A stretch of 64,000 nt of DNA from Hippopus hippopus (GCA_946811185.2 OX328102.1:14881194-14945193), one strand, 5' to 3'; shown: positions 11,070 to 21,284, numbered from the stretch's first letter. Notes: generated by a model not told the origin, from the sequence alone. A program made the numbers and translations.

Positions 11070-11243
11070 CACACAATCTCAAAATTTAACGACCCTGAAA
11101 GAGAAAGCTTTTGAAAAAAGAAAAAATGCTGGCTACAATGTTTTCAACCCTATCAGACAGAAACCATCATATTAGCAGCATTTAATTTGTCGTTCATTAA
11201 TGCTTTCAGTTTGGTCCAGTCCAAGCATTTGTTGTTTTGTAAA
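11070..11243 (+). mobile_element. MITE-A, hairpin collapsed
   Basis: CACACAATCTCAAAATTTAACGACC left, AAAATGCTGGCTACAATG where the hairpin should be (its second arm is deleted), then AATGCTTTCAGTTTGGTCC on the right. It leads straight into a MITE-C. Confidence 0.7.
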
Positions 11244-11508
11244 TGAGCCATGCCCTGGCAAAAGGGGGCTTAATGCATCTCCGTGGTACATTATACCAAG
11301 CAAGTCGTCACATAATTATGGATCCATAAAATCCATTTTTTGAAACAACCGGCTGCATCAAGAGGTAGAATGATCCTTTGACATGCAGAAAATTTAAAGA
11401 TAGCGAAAAGTTTCGGCCCATGTCAGCCTGCGCGGACTGCACAGGCTGACATGGGTCGATACTTTTCGCAAATACATTAAGCCCCCTTTTCACAGAGCAT
11501 GGCTCATT
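11244..11508 (-). mobile_element. MITE-C copy, inverted, full length
   Basis: ATGAGCCATGCCCTGGC left TIR, GGATCCATAAAATCC mid part, hairpin GTCAGCCTGCGCGGAC...CACAGGCTGACATGGG at about 11423-11455, and right TIR CTTTTCACAGAGCATGGCTC. The 61-codon minus frame here is a repeat artefact. Confidence 0.9.
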
Positions 11509-11542
11509 TTTAATAGTTAAACAGAATATGCTATTGTTGAGA

Positions 11543-11790
11543 CTTCCCGGCCGGGAAGCTCAGTGGTTAGCGTATCTGACTTGTGACCTGGTGGTTGCGT
11601 CTTCGATACCCAGTTGAGGCAAACTGTCTCTCACTTCTAATGCATGAGAAAAGTAGTCAGTGGCTTGGAAAGAAAGTTGTGTCAGTACTGGTGTGAGAAA
11701 GCCAGGAAACACATGCGTAGGTGCACTGACCGTTGTGATATGACCTAAGCTGTTAAAAATGGTGTTTAACTCCAATACATACAAATCATA
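11543..11790 (+). mobile_element. SINE with tRNA head and SINE-2 tail
   Basis: Head GGGAAGCTCAGTGGTTAGCG and B-box-like TCTTCGATACCCAG, body with GTCAGTGGCTTGGAAAG, GCGTAGGTGCACTGACCG, and tail GTTAAAAATGGTGTTTAAC. The body between head and tail is shorter than in SINE-2. Confidence 0.75.
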
Positions 11791-11999
11791 CACAATGTAT
11801 CTACGTTTAACGTTGTTTTTTCGTTCAGTTTCTTTTCATGTGTTCAAATCAAACACTTAGATGAAAAAGTTGACTGGCTGCTAAAAATTGTTCACAATTA
11901 CATGTAGAAACCCTTTCTCTTATCAATTAAAAGGTACCCGTTATTACAATTGGTCAGAATATCTTTAGATGCAAAATCCGACCGCACGTTCTTTGCTTC

Positions 12000-12200
12000 C
12001 TGGGTCCGTATTTACCAACCGTTTTAAATAATGTTTATTGTTTAGTTCACAAGAATTTTCTAGATTTGAAAGTAACACAACTTCTGATTAACTAAACCAA
12101 ATATTTTAGCCAATTAGAAGTTGTGTTATTTTCAAATTTAGAAAATTATTCAGCATAAGACTAGGAATAATCTTAAGAATAGTTGGTGTATATGGACCCG
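12000..12200. mobile_element. MITE-F copy, complete
   Basis: GGGTCCGTATTTACCAACC left and GTTGGTGTATATGGACCC right, with inner arms AACACAACTTCTGATT / AATTAGAAGTTGTGTT. Confidence 0.9.
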
Positions 12201-12249
12201 AATCCTACTTTACTGTGTCCTCAAATCAAATTAAAAAGGAATCAGAGAG

Positions 12250-12476
12250 TAACCCATTATCAAACAAGAGAATTTTTAACTTGTCTAAACCCAAAGCATG
12301 CACAGATAGCAAATTAAATGTGGCTCAAATAGGAGAAATTGTCTTTGAAAAGGTAGAAAACATTGTGGGAAAATGAGAAAATGCTGGTTACCAGCATTTT
12401 CTCTTTTTCCCACAATGATTTCAAAAGTTTTCTCCCTTAAGGTCGCTAAAACTCGGAATTGCGCGGTAAAGGGTTA
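12250..12476 (-). mobile_element. MITE-A copy
   Basis: AACCCATTATCAAACAAG left end, GTGGCTCAAATAGGAG, complete hairpin at about 12357-12420, and right end GCGGTAAAGGGTTA. Confidence 0.9.
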
Positions 12477-12665
12477 CAGTGTTAATTTATTTACATTGAA
12501 AAGAAATCATATTTTAAAGATAGTAAAAGCTTTGCCAATTACGAAAAAAGAGAGAGAGGAAAGAAGAACCCATATAAAATAAATAATACAGAAATATTCA
12601 CGCCCAATTTATTTATTGTAAATGGATTACTTGAAAGAGAAAATCTGTATTTAATCTTTTCTTAT

Positions 12666-12891
12666 TTAACTCTTTTCCAAACGACAAATATTTACACTTG
12701 TCCAAATTGAAAACATTTGCAGACGACAATTTAACTGTGGCCCAAACGTTACAATTTGTCATAGAAAGGGTAGAAATATTATCAGAAAAGGCAAAAATGC
12801 TGCATGCATATTCTCCTTTTCCTCACAAAGTTTTCAAAGGGCTCCGTTCTGAGGGTACTTCAAAACTTACAATTGTGTGGTAAAGGGCTAA
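12666..12891 (-). mobile_element. MITE-A copy, hairpin eroded
   Basis: TTAACTCTTTTCCAAACG left end and GTGTGGTAAAGGGCTAA right end. The hairpin arms are mismatched (AAAGGCAAAAATGCTGC / GCATATTCTCC). It shares its right terminus with the next copy. Confidence 0.85.
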
Positions 12892-13117
12892 CCCTTTATC
12901 ACACATTCCCGAATTTTAACAACCTGAACAAAGAAGGCTTTTGAAAAAAATTGTGAGAAAAGGAGAAAATGCTGGTTACCAGCATTTTCTCCTTTTCCCA
13001 CATTTTTTTCTATTCTTTCTAAGACAAATTCAGTTATCTCATCCCTTTTTTATTTGACGTCTGCAATTGTTTTCAATTTCGACAAATCTAAAGTTTTGTC
13101 GTTTAATACAGAGTTAA
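12888..13117 (+). mobile_element. MITE-A copy sharing a terminus with its inverted neighbour
   Basis: CTAACCCTTTATCACAC starts inside the last bases of the previous copy, so one CTAA (from TTAA) serves both. The hairpin is intact at 12948-13008, and GTCTGCAATTGTTTTC and a GAGTTAA end follow. Confidence 0.9.
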
Positions 13118-13215
13118 ATCCTTAGGGGGCCGAATAAACCCAACAGACCTTTTAATCCCAGAAAGAAGACCAAAATAATTACAATTAATCATGGTTGCTT
13201 TACCTATAAAGTTTC

Positions 13216-13310
13216 AGGAAAGCAGACAGTGTTGATCAGAGATCAGACCATATGTTTTGTGCAGTCTGATCTTGATCTACACTGGCTGCAAAGGCAAAAT
13301 TATTTGTGAA
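13216..13310 (-). mobile_element. MITE-B/B2 fragment
   Basis: GACAGTGTTGATCAGAGATC, then ATGTTTTGTGCAGTCTGATC and CTGCAAAGGCAAAATT. Only the hairpin region is clear. Confidence 0.6.
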
Positions 13311-13742
13311 AGGCACATTAAGGGTTATTATTTTTTTTTTACATTTTACTTTCTTTATCAGCCGATTATTTGCTTTATCTGTCGACCAGGTATTTATTGT
13401 TGGATTTAAAAGCTTTTTCTGATAGACTATTATCTTGAAATCGCCAAAAAAAGGCAACATAATAATAACTTGGTTTTTGCCCCAATGCTTTTTCGTACTT
13501 CATTTCAACCTTTGCTATTTTAAAAGCCGCCGAAATAAAATCGCAACTGTTCGGGTTTTTGCCTGTAACTTCATTTTCGTGAAATAGGAGAATTATACAG
13601 ATGCTATAAATGAATCAAGCTCTGTGATAAGGGAATTTACTGCATCTGTTCAAAGAGTATCGACCCATGTCAGACTGTGCAGGCTAACACATTTTGCTGT
13701 CGGTCAATTTTTTTGCAAGTCAAAGGATCATACTACCTTATG

Positions 13743-13754
13743 ATTCAGTCAGTT
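13743..13754. repeat. 12-bp target-site duplication, left copy
   Basis: ATTCAGTCAGTT here is repeated exactly at 14064-14075 on the other side of the SINE, as expected for a LINE-mobilised insertion into MITE-C. Confidence 0.85.
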
Positions 13755-14063
13755 TGGTTTTCTTTTTTCGTTTATTTATTGTTGCCAACGGTAGCTCATC
13801 TGGGCGACGCCCCTGAAGACTATTAGTATTGTTTCGGGGGATAGTGCATATACAGGACGAGGCTCATCCTAAGTAACGCCTGGTTCTTAAACGTGCTCGG
13901 TGTATAGCACAGTCACACGGGACCTATATTTAACGTCTCATCCGAAATACTATTAGTTATTATAGATTGCCAGCCGTGGGAATCGAACCCACACCCTTGA
14001 GTGACCCGAAACATCACGTTCACGAGTCCTACGCTCTACCAACTGAGCTATGCAGGCTGGACA
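13755..14063 (-). mobile_element. SINE-1 copy inserted in MITE-C
   Basis: On the minus strand the tRNA head lies at about 13968-14062 (A box TAGCTCAGTTGGTAGAGCG, B box GGTTCGATTCCC). Then come the core GGATGAGACGTTAAATATAG, CACGTTTAAGAACCAGG, GGGCGTCGCCCAGATGAGC and a tail rich in AAATAAATAAAC. It is flanked by the 12-bp duplication. Confidence 0.9.
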
Positions 14064-14120
14064 ATTCAGTCAGTTGTAAGACAAAATGTTTTTATGGATC
14101 CATAATTATGTGATGACTGG

Positions 14121-14400
14121 CATAATAATTGGCCTGCAACACGCGAAAAGGGACATTCGGACATTTGCGTAAAGTGTCGTCTCGGATCAGGCTGCGCAGT
14201 CCGCGCAGGCTGATCCGAAACGACACTTTCCGTTTTTATGTAATTTTCTGTTTTGGGCAAGTCTATTGAAGAACAAAATCTAATGTAGACGTAAAGTGCC
14301 GTCTCGGATTAGCCTGCGCGGACTGCGCAGGCTGATCCGATACGACACTTTACGCAAATGTCCAAATGCCCCTTTTCGCGTGTTGCAAGCCATTATTATG
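14121..14400 (+). mobile_element. MITE-D copy inserted in MITE-C
   Basis: CATAATAATTGGCCTGCAAC left and GTTGCAAGCCATTATTATG right. First hairpin at about 14166-14228, second at about 14290-14353, both built on GCCTGCGCGGACTGCGCAGG-type cores. MITE-C sequence resumes on both sides. Confidence 0.9.
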
Positions 14401-14542
14401 TATCATTGAGATGCGTTAAATCCCCTATCACCAGAGTGCCGCTCAAATATGACTGCATATTAAGCGAATTTGTTTTGTATGCTGAAATTGGTGGTCTCCA
14501 TAACTTTAATCATAAGTTTCCCTCTGAACCACGTAACCATTA

Positions 14543-14779
14543 AAGGCCCACTGGTGGCTAAAAGTGAACAATGCGGGTGTCAAAATGCTGGCAAATTAAA
14601 TGTAACTTAATAAATATCATTTTAAAATATCAATATTATTATGAGACTGACAATCCTTTTATGTAAGTATAGTCCGTCAAAGTTCCTGTTATTGGCTGGA
14701 AAATTGTAAAACAAGACTTAAAGTTGTCAACTTAAATTCTTTTTCTTACTTTTGGCTGCCGATGGGCCTTTGATTAATT
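14543..14779. mobile_element. Fold-back element J, copy 1
   Basis: The left end TTAAAGGCCCACTGGTGGC pairs with the right end GGCTGCCGATGGGCCTTTG. Left-arm sequence (GCGGGTGTCAAAATG, GAGACTGACAATCC) is colinear with element J at 50860. Confidence 0.65.
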
Positions 14780-14825
14780 CCACATTAGTTGGGATTTTTC
14801 AATATAGCTGTACCATACTGTTTGA

Positions 14826-15064
14826 AATTGGTTTAATACATCTAGAAAAAGTAACGACCCAGCAAGCCTGCTCAGGCTGTGTAGGCTGGCCTGTGTCGAA
14901 ACTATTTGCCATTGGTGAATTTTCTGAATGTCAAAGAACCTGTGTTCTGCCAGATCAAGTCACTTGTTGAACAAAATAGATCCATAATTATCTGATGACT
15001 TGCTTGGTTTGATGACTCAAAGAGATACAGTAAACACCCCATTTTCCACAGCAGCTGGCTCAGC
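14826..15064 (+). mobile_element. MITE-C, decayed
   Basis: GGTTTAATACATCTAG, remnant hairpin CAAGCCTGCTCAGGCTG, ATAGATCCATAATTATCTG and a mutated right end CCACAGCAGCTGGCTCA. Confidence 0.7.
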
Positions 15065-15104
15065 TGTCGGTGAAAGCTTTTGAAATCATCATTGGCTCCT
15101 TTTC

Positions 15105-15372
15105 GAGTAAAGGAGGGTCACTTGTTCTACTTAATGAATCTCCGTGATCCATCGTACAAAGCAAGTCATCATATAATTCTAGATCCATAATCAATTGTCT
15201 AGAAACCGGCTGAATCGTGGGGTAAACTGGTCTTATGGCATGCAGAAAGTTGACCTATAGCAAAAATGTTTGACCCAGGTCAGGTCAGCCTCTGCAGTCT
15301 GTGCATGCTGACCATGTTCGATACTTTTTAATGATGCATTAAACTCCTGTTCACAGAGCATGTCTCACTATA
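15105..15372 (-). mobile_element. MITE-C copy, inverted
   Basis: It has CTTAATGAATCTCCGTGATCC, TAGATCCATAATC, GGTCAGCCTCTGCAGTCTG as hairpin, and right TIR GATGCATTAAACTCC...GAGCATGTCTCAC. It abuts a second inverted MITE-C. Confidence 0.8.
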
Positions 15373-15641
15373 TGAGCCACGCTCCGGCAAAACGGGGCTT
15401 AATGCATCCTCATGATCCATGGTACCAAGCGAGCCGTCACATACTTATGGATCCATAATACACACTTTTTTTAACAACCAGCTTAATCGTGGAATAGACT
15501 GGTCCTTGGATGTACAGAAAATTGACCAATGGCGAAAAGTATCGTCCCAGGTCAGCCTGCACGGACTGCGCAGGCTGTCTTGGGTCGATGCTTTTCGCAG
15601 ATGCATTAAGCCCCGTTTTCACTGAGCACGGCTCATATAGT
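15373..15641 (-). mobile_element. MITE-C copy, inverted, abutting the previous one
   Basis: TATGAGCCACGCTCCGGC starts immediately where the previous copy ends. Hairpin at about 15549-15582, right TIR AAGCCCCGTTTTCACTGAGC. Together they make a head-to-tail dimer. Confidence 0.9.
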
Positions 15642-15769
15642 TTTTGATCATCACACAATATCCTCGTCGATGAATTGCCAACTTATTCTACGCCAAATCA
15701 TAAACTACATCTCTTTAGCAGGCTGAAATTACAAGCCATTTAAACTCAAAAAGACTGTTATCTTATAGA

Positions 15770-15880
15770 CTCGACTAAACAATCGGACGGTATAGATTGA
15801 AGATCAGAATACATGTTCTTGCAGTCTGATCTCGAATCTATGCTGTCAGCAAAAGTCCCTACTTACGCCTTTGCCGCTGA
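15770..15880 (+). mobile_element. MITE-B2 copy
   Basis: GACTAAACAATCGGACGG, hairpin AAGATCAGAATACATG / TTGCAGTCTGATCTCG, then CTGTCAGCAAAAGTCC. Confidence 0.65.
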
Positions 15881-16043
15881 TGATCCCTTTAGTCGCTCTA
15901 ACTTCCCACCATGGAAAGTCAGAGTAGGGTACCTTCCCGCCCTTGATAGTTTGGGAAATGTTTGACAGCTTGTAAACTCTTGACAGTGACAGCCTCCCCA
16001 CCCCTTTTTTTGTCGGAAACGACTTTAAATCAAATAGATAAAA

Positions 16044-16088
16044 TAAGTAAGTAAATAGAGAAATAAATAAATAAATAAATAAATGAAA
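16044..16088. repeat. AAAT microsatellite
   Basis: About 45 bp of AAAT/AAGT units; its complement reads as LFIYL-type peptide in the minus frame 15846-16100, which is not a gene. Confidence 0.9.
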
Positions 16089-16099
16089 TAAATCTACCA

Positions 16100-16690
16100 A
16101 AGCATCAGTCAGCCCTTAGAAAAAGGTTGGAATTATGTAAAATTGCGAGATTGGTAAGGAATTATTCTCGGCTAACCGCCCTCCTGTGCCCCCTCCACAT
16201 CTGAAATTGCTCCCTCTGGGCCTGTGGGGGATACCAAACAAGAAAAAAAAACCTTTTGATATTTTATTTCCTTTCAAAAGCAAGAATAGATTAATATGTC
16301 TGGTAATTCGCGTATTTCTCTCCGCTTTTTCACTCTCCGATTAACAGAATGAAATAAAATTCGTGTTTAACTTACAAACTCTTGGATCAGTTTTTGATGT
16401 CGATTTAATTTGGCAGAATTTTGTCAATCTTTGCGCTACGTCAATAAATTTCAAATTAACCCATCACCTTATGCAATTATTGACACGTTCTTTTCATTTG
16501 AGCGCAGTCATATTCAATAAAAGATATCAAAAAGGAACATATTAACGATCTTTAGGCACTTTTAACAATTATTGAAAATGGTAGTTAAAGATGTCGGTTC
16601 TGCAGCACTTTTCTGGCAGTGTTTTAGATTGTATATGAAAATAAATATTCCAAAACGGTTTGAATTATGTAGAAGAGGGATTCATTTCGA
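16100..16690. other. Unassigned intergenic DNA
   Basis: No repeat or gene recognised; the 60-codon frame at 16363 has no support. Confidence 0.4.
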
Positions 16691-16691
16691 A

Positions 16692-16920
16692 TTAACCCTT
16701 TCCCAAATAATCCCTGGTTTTCACGACCCTGAGAAAGAAGCCTTTTGAAAACATTGTGGGAAAAGGAGAAAATGCTGGTAACCAGCATTTTCTCCTTTTC
16801 CCACAATGTTTTCTTCCCTTCCCAAAACAAATTTCAATTTTTGAGTCACATTAATTTTATTTTCTGCAAATCCTTCTAATTTGGACTAGTCTATGATTAC
16901 GTCGTTTGGTTAAGAGTTAA
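16692..16920 (+). mobile_element. MITE-A copy, intact
   Basis: TTAACCCTTTCCCAAATAATC left, near-perfect hairpin at about 16744-16815, right end GTCGTTTGGTTAAGAGTTAA. The last four bases are also the first four of the next copy. Confidence 0.95.
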
Positions 16921-17145
16921 CTCTTTACCAAACAACAAAATTTTGGACTTGTCCAAATTGAAAGCAATTGCAGACGTCAAAATAAATGTGAATCAAAAAT
17001 TAAAATTGGATTTGGCAAGGCTAGAAAACATTGTTGGAAAAGGAGAAAATGCTGGTTACCAGCATTTTCTCCTTTTCCCACAATGTTTTCAAAAGGCTTC
17101 TTTCTCAGGATCATTAAAACTCGGGATTGTGTAGTAAAGAATTAA
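16917..17145 (-). mobile_element. MITE-A copy, intact, sharing TTAA with the previous
   Basis: TTAACTCTTTACCAAACAAC left, CAAATTGAAAGCAATTGC, perfect hairpin core GAAAATGCTGGTTACCAGC, right end GTGTAGTAAAGAATTAA. Inverted relative to the copy it abuts. Confidence 0.95.
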
Positions 17146-17404
17146 ATGATCCGTTGCAATTTGAAATCAGTCGGGCAGAACTGATACTCTCTCCCCTCTC
17201 ACTCTATCATTTCGTTTGCCTCATTATTCGCACACAGTAAATCAATTGAAGACAAGAAAAACTGTTTCAATAAGTACAGGTGTTGTAGGGCCGCCCTTCT
17301 TCTTTACAAAATTTATCTTATGATCATCATAGCGATTCGCGGATTAAATTCGGTGAATTATAGAAAATCCACAAAGTTTTTTTTTTTCATGTTTCTTTCT
17401 CTTT

Positions 17405-17626
17405 TTAACCTTTTATCAAAGAAATTTGAGTTTTTAACGACCCTTAAGAAGGCTTTTGAAAACATTGTGAGAAAAGGAGAAAATGCTGGTAACCAGCATT
17501 TTCTCCTTTTCCCACAATGTTTTCTGTTCGTCCAAACATAAATTTTATTTTTGAGTTACTTTCATTTTGTTGTCTGCAAATGCTTTGAATTCGGTCTTAA
17601 ATGCTGTCGTTTAGTAAAGAGATATA
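17405..17626 (+). mobile_element. MITE-A copy
   Basis: TTAACCTTTTATCAAAG left, intact hairpin at about 17460-17522, TGTCTGCAAATGCTTTG and GTAAAGAGATATA right end. Confidence 0.9.
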
Positions 17627-17736
17627 GCCCTTTCTTTATACCTTGTTCATTCAAGAATGTGTGGTTTCATTCAAGAATGTGTGGTTGTATGTTCCTGCGA
17701 ACAGACATGTAGTCGTCTTCTCAGACTCGACATTAC

Positions 17737-18865
17737 ATGATTGTTTTATACTTATATTATTGTTTTATGCTTACATGCCTGTCTTCATTATATCACCGTT
17801 ATATTACAACTACTTTCTTGATTGTTTCATACTATCAGGATTGTTTTATACTTACATTATTGTTTTATGCTTACGTGACTGTCTTTATTATTTCGTTATT
17901 GTATTACAGCTACTTTCGTGGTTGTTTCATACCTACAGGATTGTTTATACTTACATAACTGATTTATGTTTACATGACTGTATGTATTATTTCATTATTG
18001 TATTAAAGCTACTTTCGAGATTGTTTCATTCTTTTATGATTGTTTCATACAGGACTTAGATTATTGTTTTATGCTTACATGACAGTCTGTATCATTTCAT
18101 TGTTGTATTACAGCTACTTTTATGATTGTTTCATACGTACAGGATTGTTTTATACTTACATTTTGTTTTATGCTTACGTGACTGTCTTTATTATTTTTAT
18201 TGTTGTACTACAACTACTTTTGATTGTTTCGTACATAGCGGATTGTTTTATACTGTTTATATTATTGTTTTATGCTTACGTGACTTTCTTTATTTTTGTA
18301 TTCTTGTATTACAGCTGCCTCCACGATTGTTTCATATTTTTATGATTGTTTCATACATAGAGCATTGTTTATACTTACATTATTGTTTTATGCTTACGTG
18401 ACTGTCTTTATTTTCTTTATATTGTAGTATTACAGCTACTTCCATGATTTTTCATATTTACAGGTTTGTTTTACACTCACATAATTGTTTTATGCTTACA
18501 TTGCTATCTTTATTATTTCACTGTTGTATTACAGCTACTTTCATGATTGTTTCGTACTTTCTTGATTGTTTTGTACTTTCTTGATTGTTTTATACTCACA
18601 GGATTGTTTTATACTTTTTTTTTCCATGCTTACATGACTGTATTTATTATTTCATTGTTGTGTTACAGCTACTTTCATTATTGTTTCATTCTTTTATGAC
18701 TGTTTCATACATAGAGGATTGTTTTATATTTACATTATTGTTTTATGCTTACATGACTGTCTTTATTATTTGATTGTTATAGTATAGCTACTTTCATGAT
18801 TGTTTGATACTTTCATGCCTGTTTTATACTTACAGGATTGTTTTATACTTACACGTTTCCCGAAG
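17737..18865. repeat. Complex minisatellite, unit about 105 bp
   Basis: Roughly ten units each contain TTGTTTTATGCTTACATGAC, a CTTTATTATTTCATTG segment, TATTACAGCTACTTTC and TGATTGTTTCATAC. Spacing between TATGCTTACATGAC landmarks is about 100-130 bp. Each unit also has an inner repeat of GATTGTTTTATACTTACA. Several frames stay open (for example 17643-18059), giving hydrophobic CFIL/FYTY-like peptides that are by-products of composition. Confidence 0.9.
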
Positions 18866-18970
18866 TTTTCCTTGTTTGACAGCTAGCTGTACCTACATGC
18901 TTACAGGATTGTTTATACTTACATGTTTCCCCAAGTTCTTCCTTGTTTGACAGCTAGCTGTATCTACATT
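18832..18970. repeat. Direct duplication of about 68 bp at the satellite edge
   Basis: TTACAGGATTGTTTTATAC...CCTTGTTTGACAGCTAGCTG occurs twice in a row with small changes. Confidence 0.85.
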
Positions 18971-19089
18971 TTCCTGTACAATCAATACAAATATCGTTCG
19001 CTCTGTTTTTTTCCCAGTAACACGTTAATTCCTCGTTTACATAACCTAACCTGGTTGGATTCCCTAGCTTGCAATTAGCCAATTGCTTC

Positions 19090-19310
19090 CCTAGAATTGA
19101 TGGTATTCATTGCAACAGGATCTATTCCTATGTCACCGCAGAAAATTATTTCTACTAGACTCTATATCTGTGTGGGAAATCTGCCAGTGGCTTGGAAAGA
19201 ATATTGTGCGAAGTCATGATAAAAAGAAACTCAATAAAAGCATGAATAGGTGCACGGCCGTCGTGACATATCTGAAATTATGTTAAAACAGCATTAACGT
19301 CTAACTTAAC
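19090..19310 (+). mobile_element. SINE-2 body, headless
   Basis: TTGATGGTATTCATTGCAAC, CCAGTGGCTTGGAAAGAATA, AAGCATGAATAGGTGCACGG and tail GTTAAAACAGCATTAAC. Confidence 0.8.
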
Positions 19311-19599
19311 AAATCCCCGTTTACATAACATGGATCAGAAATTACTGTAATAAAAGTAACCATATCTAATCCATTATCGTACAAATAAAACTTTCTACGA
19401 TCCTACGACTGAAAGGCTTTGAAAGCATTGTGGGATACTTACAAAGGGATAGACTCGTTTTATTGAATGCGCATCAAGCCTACTACATGACCGCAGTCTT
19501 TGGATGTGGTTTGAGATATAATTCATTTTCTTTTATTTCATTTGTATTTACTTTTTTGTAAGGTATTAACCCTTACTTTGCCTTGCAACAACCTTTTTT
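19311..19599. other. Unassigned intergenic DNA
   Basis: Short traces of MITE-A-like text (TTTGAAAGCATTGTGGG near 19419) but no definable element; no gene. Confidence 0.4.
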
Positions 19600-19680
19600 T
19601 TTACTTTGCGGCCAATGCAGATCAACATAAGACTGCATAAACCGTGAAGTATTAATCTTTAAACCACGCTGCTCGCTTTG
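19600..19680. mobile_element. MITE-B/B2 relic
   Basis: GCCAATGCAGATCAACATAAG, GACTGCATAAACCGTG and CACGCTGCTCGC keep the order of the family but about a third of positions differ. Confidence 0.4.
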
Positions 19681-19959
19681 ATATTCTCTTCCCTATCACT
19701 CTACATCTAGACATCAATATGGATAATTGCAACCTCGAAACTGATCTTATTTTCGGTCTGATTTCCAGAATGAAGATATATCTTGAATTTACTCAGCGCT
19801 CTAAGGGTAAAAAATTTAATCCACCACCCTGCTGATGGCAGCTTCTGATGGCCTTAATGAACGAATGCGGCACACAAACATCAACCTGTCCATCTTTAGT
19901 TTAATGTTTGTCTACTTTCGACGATAGTCAGCTTTACAACATTCACCGTAAAACCGTTA

Positions 19960-20048
19960 AAACGCCGTACGCTTTTGCGGACCGCATAGGCCAAGATCAG
20001 TCTGCACTAAATGTCAAATCTGATCTTGGATCTATACCGTCCGATCGT
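19960..20048 (-). mobile_element. MITE-B2 copy
   Basis: GCTTTTGCGGACCGCATAGG, CAGTCTGCACTAAATGTC, then GGATCTATACCGTCCG. It ends directly at the TTAA of a MITE-A. Confidence 0.7.
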
Positions 20049-20277
20049 TTAACCCTTTACCAGACGATAAAATTTCAGCCGTGTCCAAATTGGAAGCATT
20101 TGCAGACGATAATTTTAATGTGGCTCAAATGGTGCAATGTTTCTTTAATAGGGTAGAAAACATTGTGGGAAAAGGAGAAAATGCTGGTTCCCAGCATTTT
20201 CTCCTTTTCCCACAATGTATTCAAAAGGCCTCTTTGCCAGGGTCGTTAATAGTCAGTACTGTGTAGTGAAGGGTTAA
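20049..20277 (-). mobile_element. MITE-A copy, intact
   Basis: TTAACCCTTTACCAGACG left, TGGAAGCATTTGCAGACG, hairpin with tip GCTGGTTCCCAGC, right GTAGTGAAGGGTTAA. Confidence 0.95.
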
Positions 20278-20355
20278 ACAAACTCAAACAAGATAAAAAT
20301 ATACTCTAGCTTCAGTGGATCGTATTTCAGCCGGCGACAAGAGGTCGAGTATATA

Positions 20356-20625
20356 ACTGAACGATGCTGTGTGAAAAGTGGGTTTGATGCATCTGTGAAA
20401 AGTATCGACCATGGTCAAGCCTACGCACTCCGCCAAAGCTTGGCAAGGTCAAAACTTTTTGCTTTTTGAAAATTTTCTGCATGTCAAAGAACCAGTCTAC
20501 CTCCAGATTCAGTTGGTTCTTAGTCAAAATTGATTATTATGGATCCATGATTATGTGATGACTTGCTTGGTAAAATGGATCACGACCCCCTCCCCTTTTG
20601 CCAGAACGTCACTCATATAATTGGC
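20356..20625 (+). mobile_element. MITE-C copy
   Basis: GATGCTGTGTGAAAAGTGG left, degraded hairpin near 20415-20452, GGATCCATGATTATGTGATG, and right end CCCCTTTTGCCAGAACG. Confidence 0.8.
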
Positions 20626-20998
20626 GCTGCCAGTCATTTCACATAGAAGAATAAATATTTAATCACCATTGCTTTGTTTTGCATTTCGTGCGCAGTTTCA
20701 AAGAAACTTGATTCTTTTCCTTTCCCTTCTGAGTGTCTATAACAGATTTTGTTCTTTTTCGAACTATGCTTGTATATGTTGAATTTCATTTAGTATTTGA
20801 TACATTAAACGAACCAGTTTATATATTTTGCTTTGATCGTAAACGTCATAATAAATAGTAATGAATACTGCTCTATAAATGCCTTTTTCGTTGCAAGCGT
20901 AGAGGAAGTGAGCGGGATGGTCGTTTGCCAATCGGAAAAGTTCTCCGTCCTTTTTCACGAGACCAGACATGACGTCATCGTACCTTTTGCATACGATA

Positions 20999-21284
20999 CC
21001 ATAATTGGCCTGCAACACACGAAAAGGGGCATTCGGACATTTGCGTAAAGTGTCGTCTTGGATCAGCCTGCACAGTCCGCGTAGTCCGCGCAGGCTAATC
21101 CGAAACGACACTTTCCTTTTTTTTCTTTTTTTAATTTTCTGTTTTGCACAAGTCTAGTGTAGCACAAAATCTAATTTAGTCGTAAAGTGCCATCTCGGAT
21201 TAGGCTGCGCGGACTGTGCAGGCTGATCCGAGACGACACTTTACGCAAATGTCCGAATTCCCCTTGTCGCGTGTTGCAAGCTAT
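20999..21284 (+). mobile_element. MITE-D copy with lengthened hairpin tip
   Basis: GGCCTGCAACACACGAAAAG left and GTCGCGTGTTGCAAGC right. The first hairpin tip reads AGTCCGCGTAGTCCGCGC, a small tandem copy of the tip. A T-rich spacer follows at about 21115-21135. Confidence 0.9.

Larger units (their letters stand above)
13612..14452 (+). mobile_element. MITE-C interrupted by a SINE-1 and a MITE-D
   Basis: Three colinear pieces. 13612-13754 has the left TIR, a shortened hairpin and ACCTTATGATTCAGTCAG. 14064-14120 has ATTCAGTCAGTTGTAAG and GGATCCATAATTATGTGATG. 14401-14452 has TATCATTGAGATGCG and CCAGAGTGCCGCTCA. Removing 13755-14075 and 14121-14400 restores the consensus order. Confidence 0.85.

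Noticed and set aside
13968..14062. A functional tRNA gene on the minus strand
   Set aside because: The A and B boxes are good, but the sequence continues into the SINE core and tail and is flanked by a 12-bp target duplication, so it is a SINE head. The same holds at 6003-6092, 34590 and 50630.
17643..18401. Hydrophobic multi-span membrane protein frames
   Set aside because: They follow from the T-rich minisatellite; frames shift between units and no single frame spans the array.
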